The notes beneath the pieces were generated by a model, which saw nothing but the letters and a program-made list of their open reading frames with translations, did not search any database and was not told the DNA's origin. This document shows, one piece after another, positions 6,964 through 15,611 of a DNA stretch of 64,000 nt. The number at the start of each line of letters is the position of its first letter. Within the stretch, counting starts at the first letter, position 1. The DNA lies in contig NZ_BMPQ01000006.1 of assembly GCF_014647675.1 (NCBI RefSeq), forward strand, positions 111,129-175,128, in the 5' to 3' direction. The translations under genes were made by a program, and so were the position numbers. This DNA is from Streptomyces flaveus (lineage in GTDB: Bacteria; Actinomycetota; Actinomycetes; Streptomycetales; Streptomycetaceae).

Positions 6964-9159
6964 TCAGAGCAGGGCCTCTGTGGTGATGGGCAGTTCGCGG
7001 ATGCGGCGGCCGGTGGCGTGGAAGACGGCGTTGGCGATGGCGGGTGCCACCCCGACCTGCACGATCTCCCCCAAGCCCTTGACGCCGATGGGGTCGGCGT
7101 CGCGGTCGTCGCCGTCGAGGTAGATGGCCCGCAGGTCGGGCACGTCGGCGTTGACGGGGACCAGGTAGTCGGCGAGGTTGGCGTTGACGATGCGGCCGTC
7201 GCGGTGGTCGGTGACCGTGTGCTCGAGCAGGGCCTGGCCGATGCCGCCGACCATGCCGCCCAGGGCCTGGCTGTCGGCGAGCTTGGGGCTGATGATGCGG
7301 CCCGCGTCGTAGACGCCGAGCATCCGCCGCACCCGGACCAGACCCAGCCGGGCGTCGACGGCGACCTCGGTGAAGACCGCGCCGTAGGCGAACAAGGAGT
7401 GCCGCTCCGGTCCCGTCGGCCGGGTGAAGGAGCCCATCGCTTCGAGGTGGGTGCGGTTGTTTCGGGCCAGGAGCTGCTGGTAGGTCTCGCCGCGTGCGGG
7501 GTTGTGCTTCACGTGCAGGCGGCCGGCGCGGACCACGACGGTGTCGGGATTGACGCCGTGCAGCGGCGATTTCGCGTCCTCGACGGCGAGTTTCACGGCC
7601 TGCTTCCGCAGCTTGTCGCAGCCGTCCTGGACGGCCGATCCGACACTGGCCATGGTCCAGGAGCCACCGTGCGGCGGGGCGGGCGGCATGAGGGAGTCGC
7701 CGAGGCGGAACGTCACCTTGCCCATCGGCAGGCCGAGGGCGTCCGCGGCGAGTTGCGTGTTGGAGGTGTAGGTGCCCGGGCCCATGTCGCTGGCCGCGGA
7801 CTGGACGAGCGCGGTGCCGTCGGCGTCCAGCCTGACCGACGCCTGGGCGTCGTTGCGGGCGGTGTCGTAGACGCCGGCGGCCATGCCGGTGCCGATCAGC
7901 CAGTCGCCGTCGCGGGTGGAGCGCGGGCCGGGGTTGCGCCGGTGCCAGCCGAACTCGCGGGCGCCGACGGCGTAGCACTCGCGCAGCCTGCGGGTGGAGA
8001 ACGGCAGGCCGCTGGACTCGTCCTCCTCGGGTTCGTTGCGCAGCCGCAGCTCGATCGGGTCGAGGCCCAGCTTGTCGGCCAGTTCGTCCATCGCCGACTC
8101 GATGGCGTACGAGGCGGTGGTGTACCCGGGGCCACGCATGAACAGCGGGGTGTGCACGTCCAGCGGTACCGTTCGGTACTCCTGGCTGACGTGGGGCATG
8201 CTGTACAGCATTTGCCCCGGGATCAGTACGGACTCCAGGAACGTCTCGTACGACGATGTCTCGGCGCGCACATCGTGAGTCATGGCGGTCAGGCGTCCGC
8301 GCCGGTCGCTGCCCAGGCGCACCGCGTACTCGTACGTGGGCCTGAAGCCCGTCCCGAAGTACAACTGCTTGCGGCTCAGGGCGAGTTTGACGGGGCGCTT
8401 CGTCTCGCGGGCGGCGAGGGCCGCGATGGTGACGTGCGGCCAGGCCCGCAGCCCGCTGCCGAAGCCGCCGCCGACGAACGGCGAGATGACGCGCACCGAC
8501 TCCGGCGCCACACCGAACACCACGGCGAGTTCTATCTGGGTGCCGAACACCCACTGGGTCTTGTCCCACACGGTGAGCTTGTCGCCGTCCCAGCGGGCGG
8601 TGGTGGCGTGCGGCTCCATCGCGTTGTGGTTGTTGCGGGCGAGGTCGTACGTCATCTCCATGCGTACGGCGGCCACCTCCAGCGCCTTGTCCGTATCGCC
8701 CCGTGCGTATTTCTGGGGCTCGCCGGCCGGTGCGTCGGCCATGTCGGTCGACGGCTGCTGGGCGTCGTAGGTCACCTTGACCAGACTGGCGCCGTGCTGG
8801 GCGGCCTCCAGCGTGGTGGCCACCACGACGGCGACCGGCTGACCGTGGAAGTGAACCTTGTCGTCCTGGAAGACGTGCAGCCGCTCGCCCGGCGGGGCGG
8901 TGGGGAGCGGGTTGCGCTGGTAGGGCAGCTTGGGCGCGTTGACGTGGCTGATCACCTTCAGTACGCCGGCGTGGTCGAGGGCGGCGCGGGTGTCGATGCC
9001 GGTGATGCGGCCCCGGCCGATGCTGCTGTCGACGATGACTGCGTGCACGGCTCCGGCTATCTCATGGTCGACGGCGTACCGCGCCTTGCCGGTGACCTTC
9101 AGCCGGCCGTCCACCCGGGAGAGCGGGGCGCCGACGGCCGCCTGTGGCTGCGGGCTCAT
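6964..9159 (-). CDS. paoC: Aldehyde oxidoreductase, molybdopterin-binding subunit
   Basis: A 731-residue large subunit of the xanthine oxidase family. Visible landmarks are the N-terminal domain (RVDGRLKVTGKARYAVDHEI), the cofactor loop SPFVGGGFGSGLRAWPH, the region around LFMRGPGYTTASYAIES, and GVKGLGE near residue 698, which contains the catalytic Glu of the family. It forms a heterotrimer with the FAD and iron-sulfur subunits encoded just upstream; the ATG overlaps the paoB stop as ATGA. PaoABC in E. coli detoxifies aromatic aldehydes in the periplasm. The physiological substrate here is not known, but neighbouring dehydrogenases and hydrolases suggest aldehyde or aromatic-compound turnover. 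Confidence 0.9.
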   Translation of the reverse strand: MSPQPQAAVGAPLSRVDGRLKVTGKARYAVDHEIAGAVHAVIVDSSIGRGRITGIDTRAALDHAGVLKVISHVNAPKLPYQRNPLPTAPPGERLHVFQDDKVHFHGQPVAVVVATTLEAAQHGASLVKVTYDAQQPSTDMADAPAGEPQKYARGDTDKALEVAAVRMEMTYDLARNNHNAMEPHATTARWDGDKLTVWDKTQWVFGTQIELAVVFGVAPESVRVISPFVGGGFGSGLRAWPHVTIAALAARETKRPVKLALSRKQLYFGTGFRPTYEYAVRLGSDRRGRLTAMTHDVRAETSSYETFLESVLIPGQMLYSMPHVSQEYRTVPLDVHTPLFMRGPGYTTASYAIESAMDELADKLGLDPIELRLRNEPEEDESSGLPFSTRRLRECYAVGAREFGWHRRNPGPRSTRDGDWLIGTGMAAGVYDTARNDAQASVRLDADGTALVQSAASDMGPGTYTSNTQLAADALGLPMGKVTFRLGDSLMPPAPPHGGSWTMASVGSAVQDGCDKLRKQAVKLAVEDAKSPLHGVNPDTVVVRAGRLHVKHNPARGETYQQLLARNNRTHLEAMGSFTRPTGPERHSLFAYGAVFTEVAVDARLGLVRVRRMLGVYDAGRIISPKLADSQALGGMVGGIGQALLEHTVTDHRDGRIVNANLADYLVPVNADVPDLRAIYLDGDDRDADPIGVKGLGEIVQVGVAPAIANAVFHATGRRIRELPITTEALL

Positions 9160-10136
9160 GCGGTGCCTCCTACGATGCGCAGCTGGCGTTCGACGGTGCG
9201 TTTCAGAAGCTCGGTCTTGAAGCGGTTGTGCTCCAGGGGGCGGGCTCCGTCCGCCGCTCGCTCCGCGGCCTGAGTCCACAGTGCCTGTGAGGGGCGTTCG
9301 CCGATGAGGTGCCGCTCGACCGCGGGCAGCTTCCACGGCACGGTGCCGACGCCTCCGGCGGCGACCTTCGCCTCCCGGATCACTCCGGCGCGGATGTGCA
9401 GGGCGACGGCGGCGGAGGTGAGGGCGAACTCGTAGGACTGCCGGTCGCGTACTTTCAGGTAGCCCGACTTCAGCGGGCGAGCAAGGGCCGGGATCTCCAC
9501 GGCGGTGATCAACTCGCCCTTGCGCAGGGCTTGTTCTCGGTTCGGGGTGCTGCCGGGCTTGAGGAGGAAGTCGGCGAAAGTGACGCTGCGCTCCCCGTCC
9601 GGGCCGAGCAGGTGCACTCGCGCCTCCAGCGCCGCGAAGGCCACGGCGGCGTCGGAGGGGTGCGTGGCCACGCAGGCGTCGGACGTGCCGAGGATCGCGT
9701 GGGTGCGGTTGAAGCCTTTCAGCGCCGCGCAGCCCGAGCCCGGGTCGCGCTTGTTGCAGGCCGCGGTGACGTCCCGGAAGTACGTGCACCGGGTGCGCTG
9801 CATGATGTTGCCGCCGATGGTGGCCATGTTGCGCAGTTGGGCCGATGCGCTCAGTTCCAGCGCCTGGGAGACGACCGGGTAGGTGGTGCGCACCTTGGGG
9901 TGGGCGGCAGCCTCGGCCATCCGCACCAGGGCGCCGATCCGCAGGCCGCCGCGCTCGGTGACGGTCACGTCCCGCAGCGGCAGGTCGCTGATGTCGACCA
10001 GGGTCTCGGGGCGCTCGACGGTCTCGCGCATCAGGTCGACCAGCGTGGTGCCGCCGGCGATGTACCGGCCGCCGCGCCGACCGGCCGCGAGTGCGCCCCG
10101 GGTGTCGGAGACCTTGGTGAAGGAGAAGGGGTACAT
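9156..10136 (-). CDS. paoB: Aldehyde oxidoreductase, FAD-binding subunit
   Basis: A 326-residue medium subunit of the CO-dehydrogenase flavoprotein type. FAD-contact motifs are IAGGTTLVDLM (27-37) and ATIGGNIMQRTRC (105-117). A Cys-rich insert, C117TYFRD, C127NKRDPGSGC136, with C155 further on, matches the extra [4Fe-4S] site known from E. coli PaoB and absent from most xanthine dehydrogenases. That makes the Pao assignment more specific than generic xanthine dehydrogenase. It starts 12 bases after the iron-sulfur subunit gene and overlaps paoC by four bases, so the three are one operon. It passes electrons from the iron-sulfur clusters to FAD. Confidence 0.9.
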   Translation of the reverse strand: MYPFSFTKVSDTRGALAAGRRGGRYIAGGTTLVDLMRETVERPETLVDISDLPLRDVTVTERGGLRIGALVRMAEAAAHPKVRTTYPVVSQALELSASAQLRNMATIGGNIMQRTRCTYFRDVTAACNKRDPGSGCAALKGFNRTHAILGTSDACVATHPSDAAVAFAALEARVHLLGPDGERSVTFADFLLKPGSTPNREQALRKGELITAVEIPALARPLKSGYLKVRDRQSYEFALTSAAVALHIRAGVIREAKVAAGGVGTVPWKLPAVERHLIGERPSQALWTQAAERAADGARPLEHNRFKTELLKRTVERQLRIVGGTA

Positions 10137-10148
10137 GGTGGCCGGGCC

Positions 10149-10793
10149 TCATTTCCCGCGCGCGGTCTGTTCGACCGCGCGCACGATCTTCACGTAGCAG
10201 CCGCAGCGGCAGATGTTGCCGCTCATCCACTCCCGGATCTCCTCGTGCGAGCCGGTGTGACCCTCCTCGATACAGCCGACGCCGGACATGATCTGACCCG
10301 GCGTGCAGAACCCGCACTGGAAGGCGTCCTGCTCGACGAACGCCCGCTGCAACGGGTGCAGTTCGTCGCCGTCGGCCAGGCCCTCGATGGAGGTGACCTC
10401 GGCGCCGTCCAGCCGGACGGCCAGCGTCAGGCAGGAGTTGACCCGCCGCCCGTCGACCAGCACCGTGCAAGCCCCGCAGGCACCGGCGTTGCAGCCCTTC
10501 TTCGTACCGGGCAGGCCGAACTGCTCGCGCAGCAGATCCAGCAGAGAGGTCCGGTTGTCGATTTCGGCGGTGTGCCGCTCGCCGTTGACTGTCAGCGACA
10601 CACGACCGCTGGGTGCTGCTTCGACGGCGTCCGCCTCCTCGGCTGTGAACGGAAAGGCTCCTGCGGCCAGGCCACCGCCCGCCACGACGGCGCCACCGAC
10701 GGCGGTCGTCGTGGCGATGAACGTGCGCCGGGACGGGGGCGACGGCTGCCCTTCGGGGGGAGGGCCGTATGACTCGGGAAGTTCGGTGGACAT
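10149..10793 (-). CDS. paoA: Aldehyde oxidoreductase, [2Fe-2S] subunit with Tat signal
   Basis: A 214-residue small subunit. A twin-arginine signal (SRRTFIATTTAVGGAVVAGG, from residue 21) implies export of the folded complex with its partners. The plant-type ferredoxin site is C101NAGACGAC with C121; the second cluster site is C160GFC and C195RC. This is the usual pair of [2Fe-2S] clusters of the xanthine oxidase family. First gene of the pao operon, followed by paoB, paoC and the XdhC maturation gene. With the Tat signal the mature enzyme should act outside the membrane, as PaoABC does in the E. coli periplasm. Confidence 0.9.
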   Translation of the reverse strand: MSTELPESYGPPPEGQPSPPSRRTFIATTTAVGGAVVAGGGLAAGAFPFTAEEADAVEAAPSGRVSLTVNGERHTAEIDNRTSLLDLLREQFGLPGTKKGCNAGACGACTVLVDGRRVNSCLTLAVRLDGAEVTSIEGLADGDELHPLQRAFVEQDAFQCGFCTPGQIMSGVGCIEEGHTGSHEEIREWMSGNICRCGCYVKIVRAVEQTARGK

Positions 10794-10871
10794 GCCCGCT
10801 CTCTTCGGTCGGCGGCAGTTTGGGTGGAGGGATCGGTGGTCTTACTCATCGGCGTGCCCGTCGACCGCTCG

Positions 10872-11570
10872 TCAGGGCAGCTGCGGGTACAGGGCGGTGA
10901 CGCCTCCGGCCAGCCCGGCCTGCACCTCGCGGCTGATGTCGTCCACGACGATCTCGTAGGCGCCCTCGGCGATGGCGTCGGCGGCGAGGCGTGCGACGTC
11001 GGCGGGGGCGGTCTTGGGCGCGGTGACCGTGCTCGTCATGTCGGTGTCCATGTAGCCGACGTGCAGTCCGGCCACCCGGATGCCCTGGTCGGCGAGCTGG
11101 AGGCGCAGGGCGTTGGTGAGCGACCACTGCGCGGACTTGGCGGCGCAGTAGGCGCCGGCCTCGGGGAAGCTGAACCAAGACAGGGCGGACAGGATGTTCA
11201 GGACGGCACCGCCGCCGTTGGCCTCGATCTGCGGTGCGAAGGCCCTGACCACCGAGAGGGTGCCGTAGAAGTTGGTGTCCATGTCCCGGCGGATGTCGTC
11301 CGGGTCGCCGGTGAGCAGGTCGCTGCCGGTGGATATGCCGGCGTTGTTGATCAGGACGGTGACGTCACCGGTGGCCTTGGCGGCGGCCGTCACGGAGGCG
11401 GGGTCGGTGATGTCGAGCGCGATCGGCCTGACGCCCGGCAGGTCCACCTGGTCGGGGTTGCGGGCACCGGCGTAGACGGTGGCGCCGCGGCTGAGCAGCT
11501 CTGCGGCGAGTGCGCGGCCGAGGCCGCGGTTGGCTCCGGTGACGAGAACGGTGCTGGTGGAGAGGTCCAT
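10872..11570 (-). CDS. Short-chain dehydrogenase/reductase
   Basis: A 232-residue classical SDR. The NADP(H)-binding motif TGANRGLG lies at 11-18, with an Arg (GARNP) after the second strand that favours NADPH. Next come the structural motif NNAG (about 92), catalytic Ser in ILSALSWFS and the YxxxK pair in Y-CAAK. Length is normal. ATG 11570 follows an AGGGA site. It lies upstream of paoA on the same strand with about 80 bases between, so cotranscription is possible. An SDR next to an aldehyde oxidoreductase would fit stepwise alcohol-aldehyde-acid metabolism, but the substrate is unknown. Confidence 0.85.
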   Translation of the reverse strand: MDLSTSTVLVTGANRGLGRALAAELLSRGATVYAGARNPDQVDLPGVRPIALDITDPASVTAAAKATGDVTVLINNAGISTGSDLLTGDPDDIRRDMDTNFYGTLSVVRAFAPQIEANGGGAVLNILSALSWFSFPEAGAYCAAKSAQWSLTNALRLQLADQGIRVAGLHVGYMDTDMTSTVTAPKTAPADVARLAADAIAEGAYEIVVDDISREVQAGLAGGVTALYPQLP

Positions 11571-11659
11571 GAGAAGTCCCTGTTGCTTTGAGTGGGGGGA
11601 AGGGGTCGCTGATCGGATCGTGGGTGGTGTGCCGTGCCTGGACGTGGTTCAGGCACGGG

Positions 11660-12220
11660 TCAGACAGTCGGAGAGGTTCCCTGGGCGGCCTGTTCACGGG
11701 TACGTGCGGGTTGCCGGCCGTCGGCCGGGAAGATCAGGCAGGTGGTGGTGGCGTGGGCGAGCAGCCTGCCGGTGGGGTCGGTGACCGTGGCGGTGGCATA
11801 GGCGCTACGGCGGCCGACATGGACAGCGGTGCCCTCGCAGCGGATGCGGCCGGTGTCGACGGTGACGGGGCGCAGGAAGGTGATGTTGAGGCCCTGCGTC
11901 GTGTAGCCGGTTCCGGCGGGGAGCTGGCTGTAGACGGACGCGCCCATCGCGTTGTCAGCGAGGGTCGCGAGGACGCCGCCGTGGACAGTGCCGAGCGCGT
12001 TGTAGTGCCACCCCGCGGGGGTCAGCTCGAACACGGTGCGACCTGGTCCGACCTCGACCGGGTCGATGGCGAGGGTGTCCAGAGCCGGAGGGGTCGGCAG
12101 TGTTCCCTTGCCGATTCCCTGCAGCACCTCCAGGCCGCTCATCTGCCCGATGGCCTCGGCGGTCGGGCGGGGATCCTGCCAGGTGTAGGCGCGGTGCTGA
12201 GGGATGGGATGCGTGCTCAT
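11660..12220 (-). CDS. PaaI-family hotdog thioesterase
   Basis: A 186-residue hotdog-fold protein. The active-site signature is GTVHGGVLATLADNAMG, the HGG-x4-LxD motif of the PaaI/YbgC acyl-CoA thioesterases. Upstream is a helical N-terminal extension (EAIGQMSGLEVLQGIGKG). Family members hydrolyse aryl- or acyl-CoA esters, often to clear dead-end thioesters. Its ATG overlaps the stop of the MFS transporter as ATGA, so the two are translated together. The enoyl-CoA hydratase homologue about 1.8 kb upstream makes a CoA-thioester pathway plausible. Confidence 0.85.
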   Translation of the reverse strand: MSTHPIPQHRAYTWQDPRPTAEAIGQMSGLEVLQGIGKGTLPTPPALDTLAIDPVEVGPGRTVFELTPAGWHYNALGTVHGGVLATLADNAMGASVYSQLPAGTGYTTQGLNITFLRPVTVDTGRIRCEGTAVHVGRRSAYATATVTDPTGRLLAHATTTCLIFPADGRQPARTREQAAQGTSPTV

Positions 12221-13851
12221 GAGGCGGTGGGGGTGGTCGTGGGGGCGGGCATGGGCGTTCCGTTCTGGTGGGGGCGGTTGTGTACGGAGGTCACGGCCAC
12301 CACGGCGGCGGCGAGAAAGACGGCCGCGGTGACGGCCAGGCCGGCGTGCACGCCGGAGGTGAAGGCGTCCGCGATCGCCGCGCGCACCGCGCCGGGCGGC
12401 GCAGTGGTGCCGGTCGTCCCGGAGGCGACGGCCTGCTCGACGGGTGCGCGGGCGGCGACGGGGACGCCATGTGCGGCGAGTTGGTGGGGCAGGTCCGCGG
12501 TGACGCGGCCGGCGAGCAGCGAGCCGAGCAGCGCGGTGCCCATGACCGCGCCGACCTGCCGGGCGGTGTTGACGGCGCCGGAGGCCATGCCCGCGCGTTC
12601 AGGGGTGACGCTGACCAGCGCGGCGGCTGTGCTGGGCGCGATGACCAGGCCGCAGGCGGCCCCGAACAGGACGAACAGCGGCCAGACCCGGCTGTAGAGG
12701 GTGTCCGGGCCGACCGTGGTCAGACCGAGGGCGGCGAAGGCGCCGAGCAGCAGACCGACCGTCAGAGGTGCCTTGAAGCCGGTACGGCGGATCACCCTGC
12801 CGGTGAGGAACGCCGAGACGACGTAGACGCCGAACAGGGGCAGCATGCGCCAGCTGGTGTCCAGCGCGTTCAGGTGCTGGACGTTGTTGTAGAACATCAC
12901 CACGAGGACGGCCACGCCGGTGAAGCCGAACAGCGCCACCGCGGCGATGACCATCACGGCGCTGAACGAGCGTGAGGCGAACAGCCGCACGTCGAGCATC
13001 GGCTCCGCCACCCGCAGCTCGACGGCGACGAACACCACCGCGCCGACCGCGGCCGCGACCCAGGCGGCGATGACGGGACCGGCGGTGTACCCGTCCTCGC
13101 CGCCCTGGATGAGGGCGTAGACGAGACTCGCGATCGTGAGGGTGCCCAGCAGCGCGCCGACCACGTCCAGACGGCCGTCGGGAGCCAGGGACTCCGCGGC
13201 GAACGGGACCGCGACCAGGAGCGTGATCACACCCAGGACGGGGTTCGACACGAACACCGCGTGCCAGCTGAAACGGTCCAGCAGGACACCGGCGAGGAGC
13301 GGGCCGACGGCCAGGCCGATGCCCGACGACGCCGCCCACACGGTGATCACCTCGGTCCGCCGCTGCGGATCGGCGAAGGCCGCGCCCAGCACGGCCAGGC
13401 TGTTGGGCAGGATGAGCGCGCCGCCGACACCGGAGACCAGCTGCGCGGCGATCACCGTGGCAGTGGTGTCGGCGGTCGCGGCCAGCACGCCTCCCGCGAT
13501 CATGATCACCACGCCGACGCAGAACATCCGCTTGCGGCCGAAGAGGTTGCCCAGCGTGCCGGCCGACAGCACCAGACTGGCCACGACCAGCGTGTAGGCG
13601 CTGGGGATCCAGATCAGCGCGCCCGGGCTGACGTGGAGGTCGGCCTGGATCGCTGACAGCGCCGAGATCGTGGCGGTGATGAGCAGGAATGTCATCATCA
13701 CGCCCAGGCACATCGCCACCAGTGTCAGAAGTTCCCTGTGCCGTACGGCAGTTCGTCTGCCCTTTCCTGCCTGGCGGCTGGCTCTGCCGCCAGGCAGACG
13801 GCCTGCTGCCGACGCGGAGAGGTCGGCCGAGGGGGCACGGTCCCTTGTCAT
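12217..13851 (-). CDS. MFS drug exporter, DHA2 (EmrB/QacA) type
   Basis: A 544-residue transporter with about 14 hydrophobic segments, as usual for the 14-TM DHA2 family. Signature motifs are LIWIPSAYTLVVASLVLSAG (motif at TM2), GNLFGRKRMF (loop 2-3, motif A) and SGVGGALILPNSLAVL (TM4). Near the end, SGAVNTARQVGAVMGTALLG is motif C-like. An Ala/Gly/Arg-rich N-terminal tail precedes the first span. ATG 13851 was chosen for its AAGGA site six bases upstream; earlier in-frame codons lack one. It likely exports a toxic compound or the product of a neighbouring pathway. Confidence 0.88.
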   Translation of the reverse strand: MTRDRAPSADLSASAAGRLPGGRASRQAGKGRRTAVRHRELLTLVAMCLGVMMTFLLITATISALSAIQADLHVSPGALIWIPSAYTLVVASLVLSAGTLGNLFGRKRMFCVGVVIMIAGGVLAATADTTATVIAAQLVSGVGGALILPNSLAVLGAAFADPQRRTEVITVWAASSGIGLAVGPLLAGVLLDRFSWHAVFVSNPVLGVITLLVAVPFAAESLAPDGRLDVVGALLGTLTIASLVYALIQGGEDGYTAGPVIAAWVAAAVGAVVFVAVELRVAEPMLDVRLFASRSFSAVMVIAAVALFGFTGVAVLVVMFYNNVQHLNALDTSWRMLPLFGVYVVSAFLTGRVIRRTGFKAPLTVGLLLGAFAALGLTTVGPDTLYSRVWPLFVLFGAACGLVIAPSTAAALVSVTPERAGMASGAVNTARQVGAVMGTALLGSLLAGRVTADLPHQLAAHGVPVAARAPVEQAVASGTTGTTAPPGAVRAAIADAFTSGVHAGLAVTAAVFLAAAVVAVTSVHNRPHQNGTPMPAPTTTPTAS

Positions 13852-14009
13852 GGAGGTCCTTCCTCGTTTCCCGAGGATGTGGTGGGAAGCAGATTCGGGA
13901 CGCACTCGTCGGAGATGCGCTGCGGGCGAGCACGGGTGACGGGTTGTCATCTGCGTGGTCCGGCCCGCCGCTGCACCATGTGCGCGGCGTCTTCGTGAGC
14001 GGGCTGTGG

Positions 14010-14843
14010 CTATGCCTGCTGGTTCGCGATGCCGAGGTAGTCGCCCAGGTTCCGCTCGATCTCCTCGACGCCGATCTCGGCGATGAGCTTGCCGAGTTGC
14101 GGGATGCGGGCCTGGAATCCCGGCCACGTGACCGACTCCGCGAACCCCGCCCAGGACGCTCGCAGGTCGGCCACCGGTGGCAGGGTCGACCGGTTGATCT
14201 GCGCCTTGGCGCCCAGGACGGACGCCTTGTCGAAGGACGCGATGCGCGCCGCCACGCCGCCCACGAAGTCGTCGAGTTCGGCGTCGGGGACGGCCCGGGT
14301 CACCCATCCGTACTGCTCGGCGCGCTCGGCGTCGTAGTCGTGGCTGGTGAGGACCGCTTCGAGCGCGCGATCCCGCCCCAGCAGCCGGGCCAGACGGTCG
14401 CTGCCGCCACCGCCGGGGATGATGCCGATCGCGACCTCGGGCTGACAGAAGACCGCTTCCTCACGGCTGGCATACCGCAGGTCGAAGGCCAGGGTGATCT
14501 CGTCCCCTCCACCCCGCGTGCGCCCGCGGATGGAGGCGATGCTGATGAACGGGGCGTTGCTCAGGCGGGTGACGAGCTCGACCCACGTCGGAAGCCCGTC
14601 CGCGTTGTTCAGCGCCAGAAGTTCGGGCACCTGGGCGAGATCGGCATGGTTGTAGAAGTATCCGGGCGTACCGCTGTCGAAGACGACGACCTGAACCGCC
14701 TCGTCCTGGCTCAACTCGTCGACGACGTCGAGCAGTTGGACGACGGTGTCCGCGCCGACGACGTTCACCGGCGGATTCGTGAAGGTGACCCTGCGGATCT
14801 TCGGCGCCACAGTCTCGATCTTGAACATGCTGTGCTGGGTCAT
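14010..14843 (-). CDS. Enoyl-CoA hydratase/isomerase family protein
   Basis: A 277-residue crotonase-fold protein. The oxyanion-hole loop reads IRGRTRGGGDEITLAFDLRY; the second block QPEVAIGIIPGGGGSDRLAR and ALEAVLTSHDYDAERAEQYG follow. Both Glu positions used by true hydratases appear to be present (PEVAIG and ALEAV). The first conserved loop is unusual (FYNHADLAQVPELLALN instead of the common FSAGxDL). The C-terminal 60 residues are longer than usual and acidic. Start ATG 14843 has a GGAG site. Substrate unknown; it could act on the same CoA thioesters as the PaaI thioesterase downstream. Confidence 0.8.
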   Translation of the reverse strand: MTQHSMFKIETVAPKIRRVTFTNPPVNVVGADTVVQLLDVVDELSQDEAVQVVVFDSGTPGYFYNHADLAQVPELLALNNADGLPTWVELVTRLSNAPFISIASIRGRTRGGGDEITLAFDLRYASREEAVFCQPEVAIGIIPGGGGSDRLARLLGRDRALEAVLTSHDYDAERAEQYGWVTRAVPDAELDDFVGGVAARIASFDKASVLGAKAQINRSTLPPVADLRASWAGFAESVTWPGFQARIPQLGKLIAEIGVEEIERNLGDYLGIANQQA

Positions 14844-14954
14844 GCTGTGCTCCAGTGCTGAGGGGTATGCGTGCGGGAAGAGGAAGGTGTGATCGAGCCT
14901 CGCTCCGGGTCATGCCGGTGGCGTCGAGAACGGGCTGCTCAGTGGCTGCAGGCG

Positions 14955-15554
14955 CTACCTTCCGTGTGCCGGCTCCGCCGACTTCCTGTGGACCGGTGCG
15001 ACCGCACGGTGCATGTACGCCGGCGGGAGGTTCGGCCACACCACCCGGCTGCGCTCCACCGTGGAGAACCGCCCGGTCAGCTCGGTGGCGAACCGGCGGG
15101 CCGGGGGTGTCCACGCCGCGTGCATGTATGCGAAGGTGCTGAACCTGCCGCTCGGACTCAGTACGGCGGCGGCCGCGTCGAGGATCCGGCGCTGCCGTTC
15201 GTGCGGCATGACGGTCCACGGCAGACCGGACACGATGACGTCGACCTGGTGCGGGACGAGCGTCGCCAGGTCCTCGGCGCTGCCCTGGACCACCTCGACG
15301 GCGCTCTGGGAGTACCGGTCCGTGAGCCGGCGGGCGAAGACCGGGTTGAGCTCGACCGCGACCAGCCGCGCGTTCGGAGCCAGCTGCCGCAGGATCGTTC
15401 CGGTGATCGCGCCGGTGCCGGACCCCAACTCCACCACGACGTCGGCGCGGTGAAGGTCCAGTCCGGCGGTCATGGCCTGGGCGAGTGTGGGGGAACTGGG
15501 CGCGATGGCGCCGGTGAGCCGGGGGCTGCGGAGGAACTCGCGCATGATCGACAT
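14955..15554 (-). CDS. Class I SAM-dependent methyltransferase (PmtA-like)
   Basis: A 199-residue methyltransferase. SAM-binding motif I is VVVELGSGTGAITG (about 39-52), motif II VAVELNP, and the motif IV region VDVIVSGLPWTVMPH. The N-terminal block (MREFLRSPRLTGAIAPSSP) is characteristic of bacterial phospholipid N-methyltransferases and their relatives. There is no ribosome site before either candidate ATG (15554 or 15545), but a -10-like TAGCTT lies six bases upstream, so the mRNA may be leaderless. A truncated copy of the gene's 5' end lies at 21048-21136. The acceptor is uncertain: phospholipid headgroup, rRNA-like or small molecule. Confidence 0.8.
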   Translation of the reverse strand: MSIMREFLRSPRLTGAIAPSSPTLAQAMTAGLDLHRADVVVELGSGTGAITGTILRQLAPNARLVAVELNPVFARRLTDRYSQSAVEVVQGSAEDLATLVPHQVDVIVSGLPWTVMPHERQRRILDAAAAVLSPSGRFSTFAYMHAAWTPPARRFATELTGRFSTVERSRVVWPNLPPAYMHRAVAPVHRKSAEPAHGR

Positions 15555-15560
15555 GTTCAG

Positions 15561-15588
15561 AAGCTAGGGATCGGTCGTGTCGTCGCAA
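15561..15588 (-). promoter_or_regulatory. Leaderless-type promoter of the methyltransferase
   Basis: On the minus strand TTGCGA (15588-15583) and TAGCTT (15566-15561) are 16 bases apart. The -10 ends six bases before the ATG at 15554, the spacing of leaderless actinobacterial promoters. In the degenerate copy at about 21,150 the -10 is kept but the -35 is not. Confidence 0.55.
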
Positions 15589-15611
15589 ACCATCCCGAGC
15601 GCCCGACGGGG

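Noticed and set aside
5995..9273. A plus-strand open frame of over 1000 codons across the pao genes
   Set aside because: It lies opposite four genes with clear family motifs; its translation is Gly/Val/Asp-rich low-complexity text without motifs, as expected for the antisense of GC-rich coding DNA.
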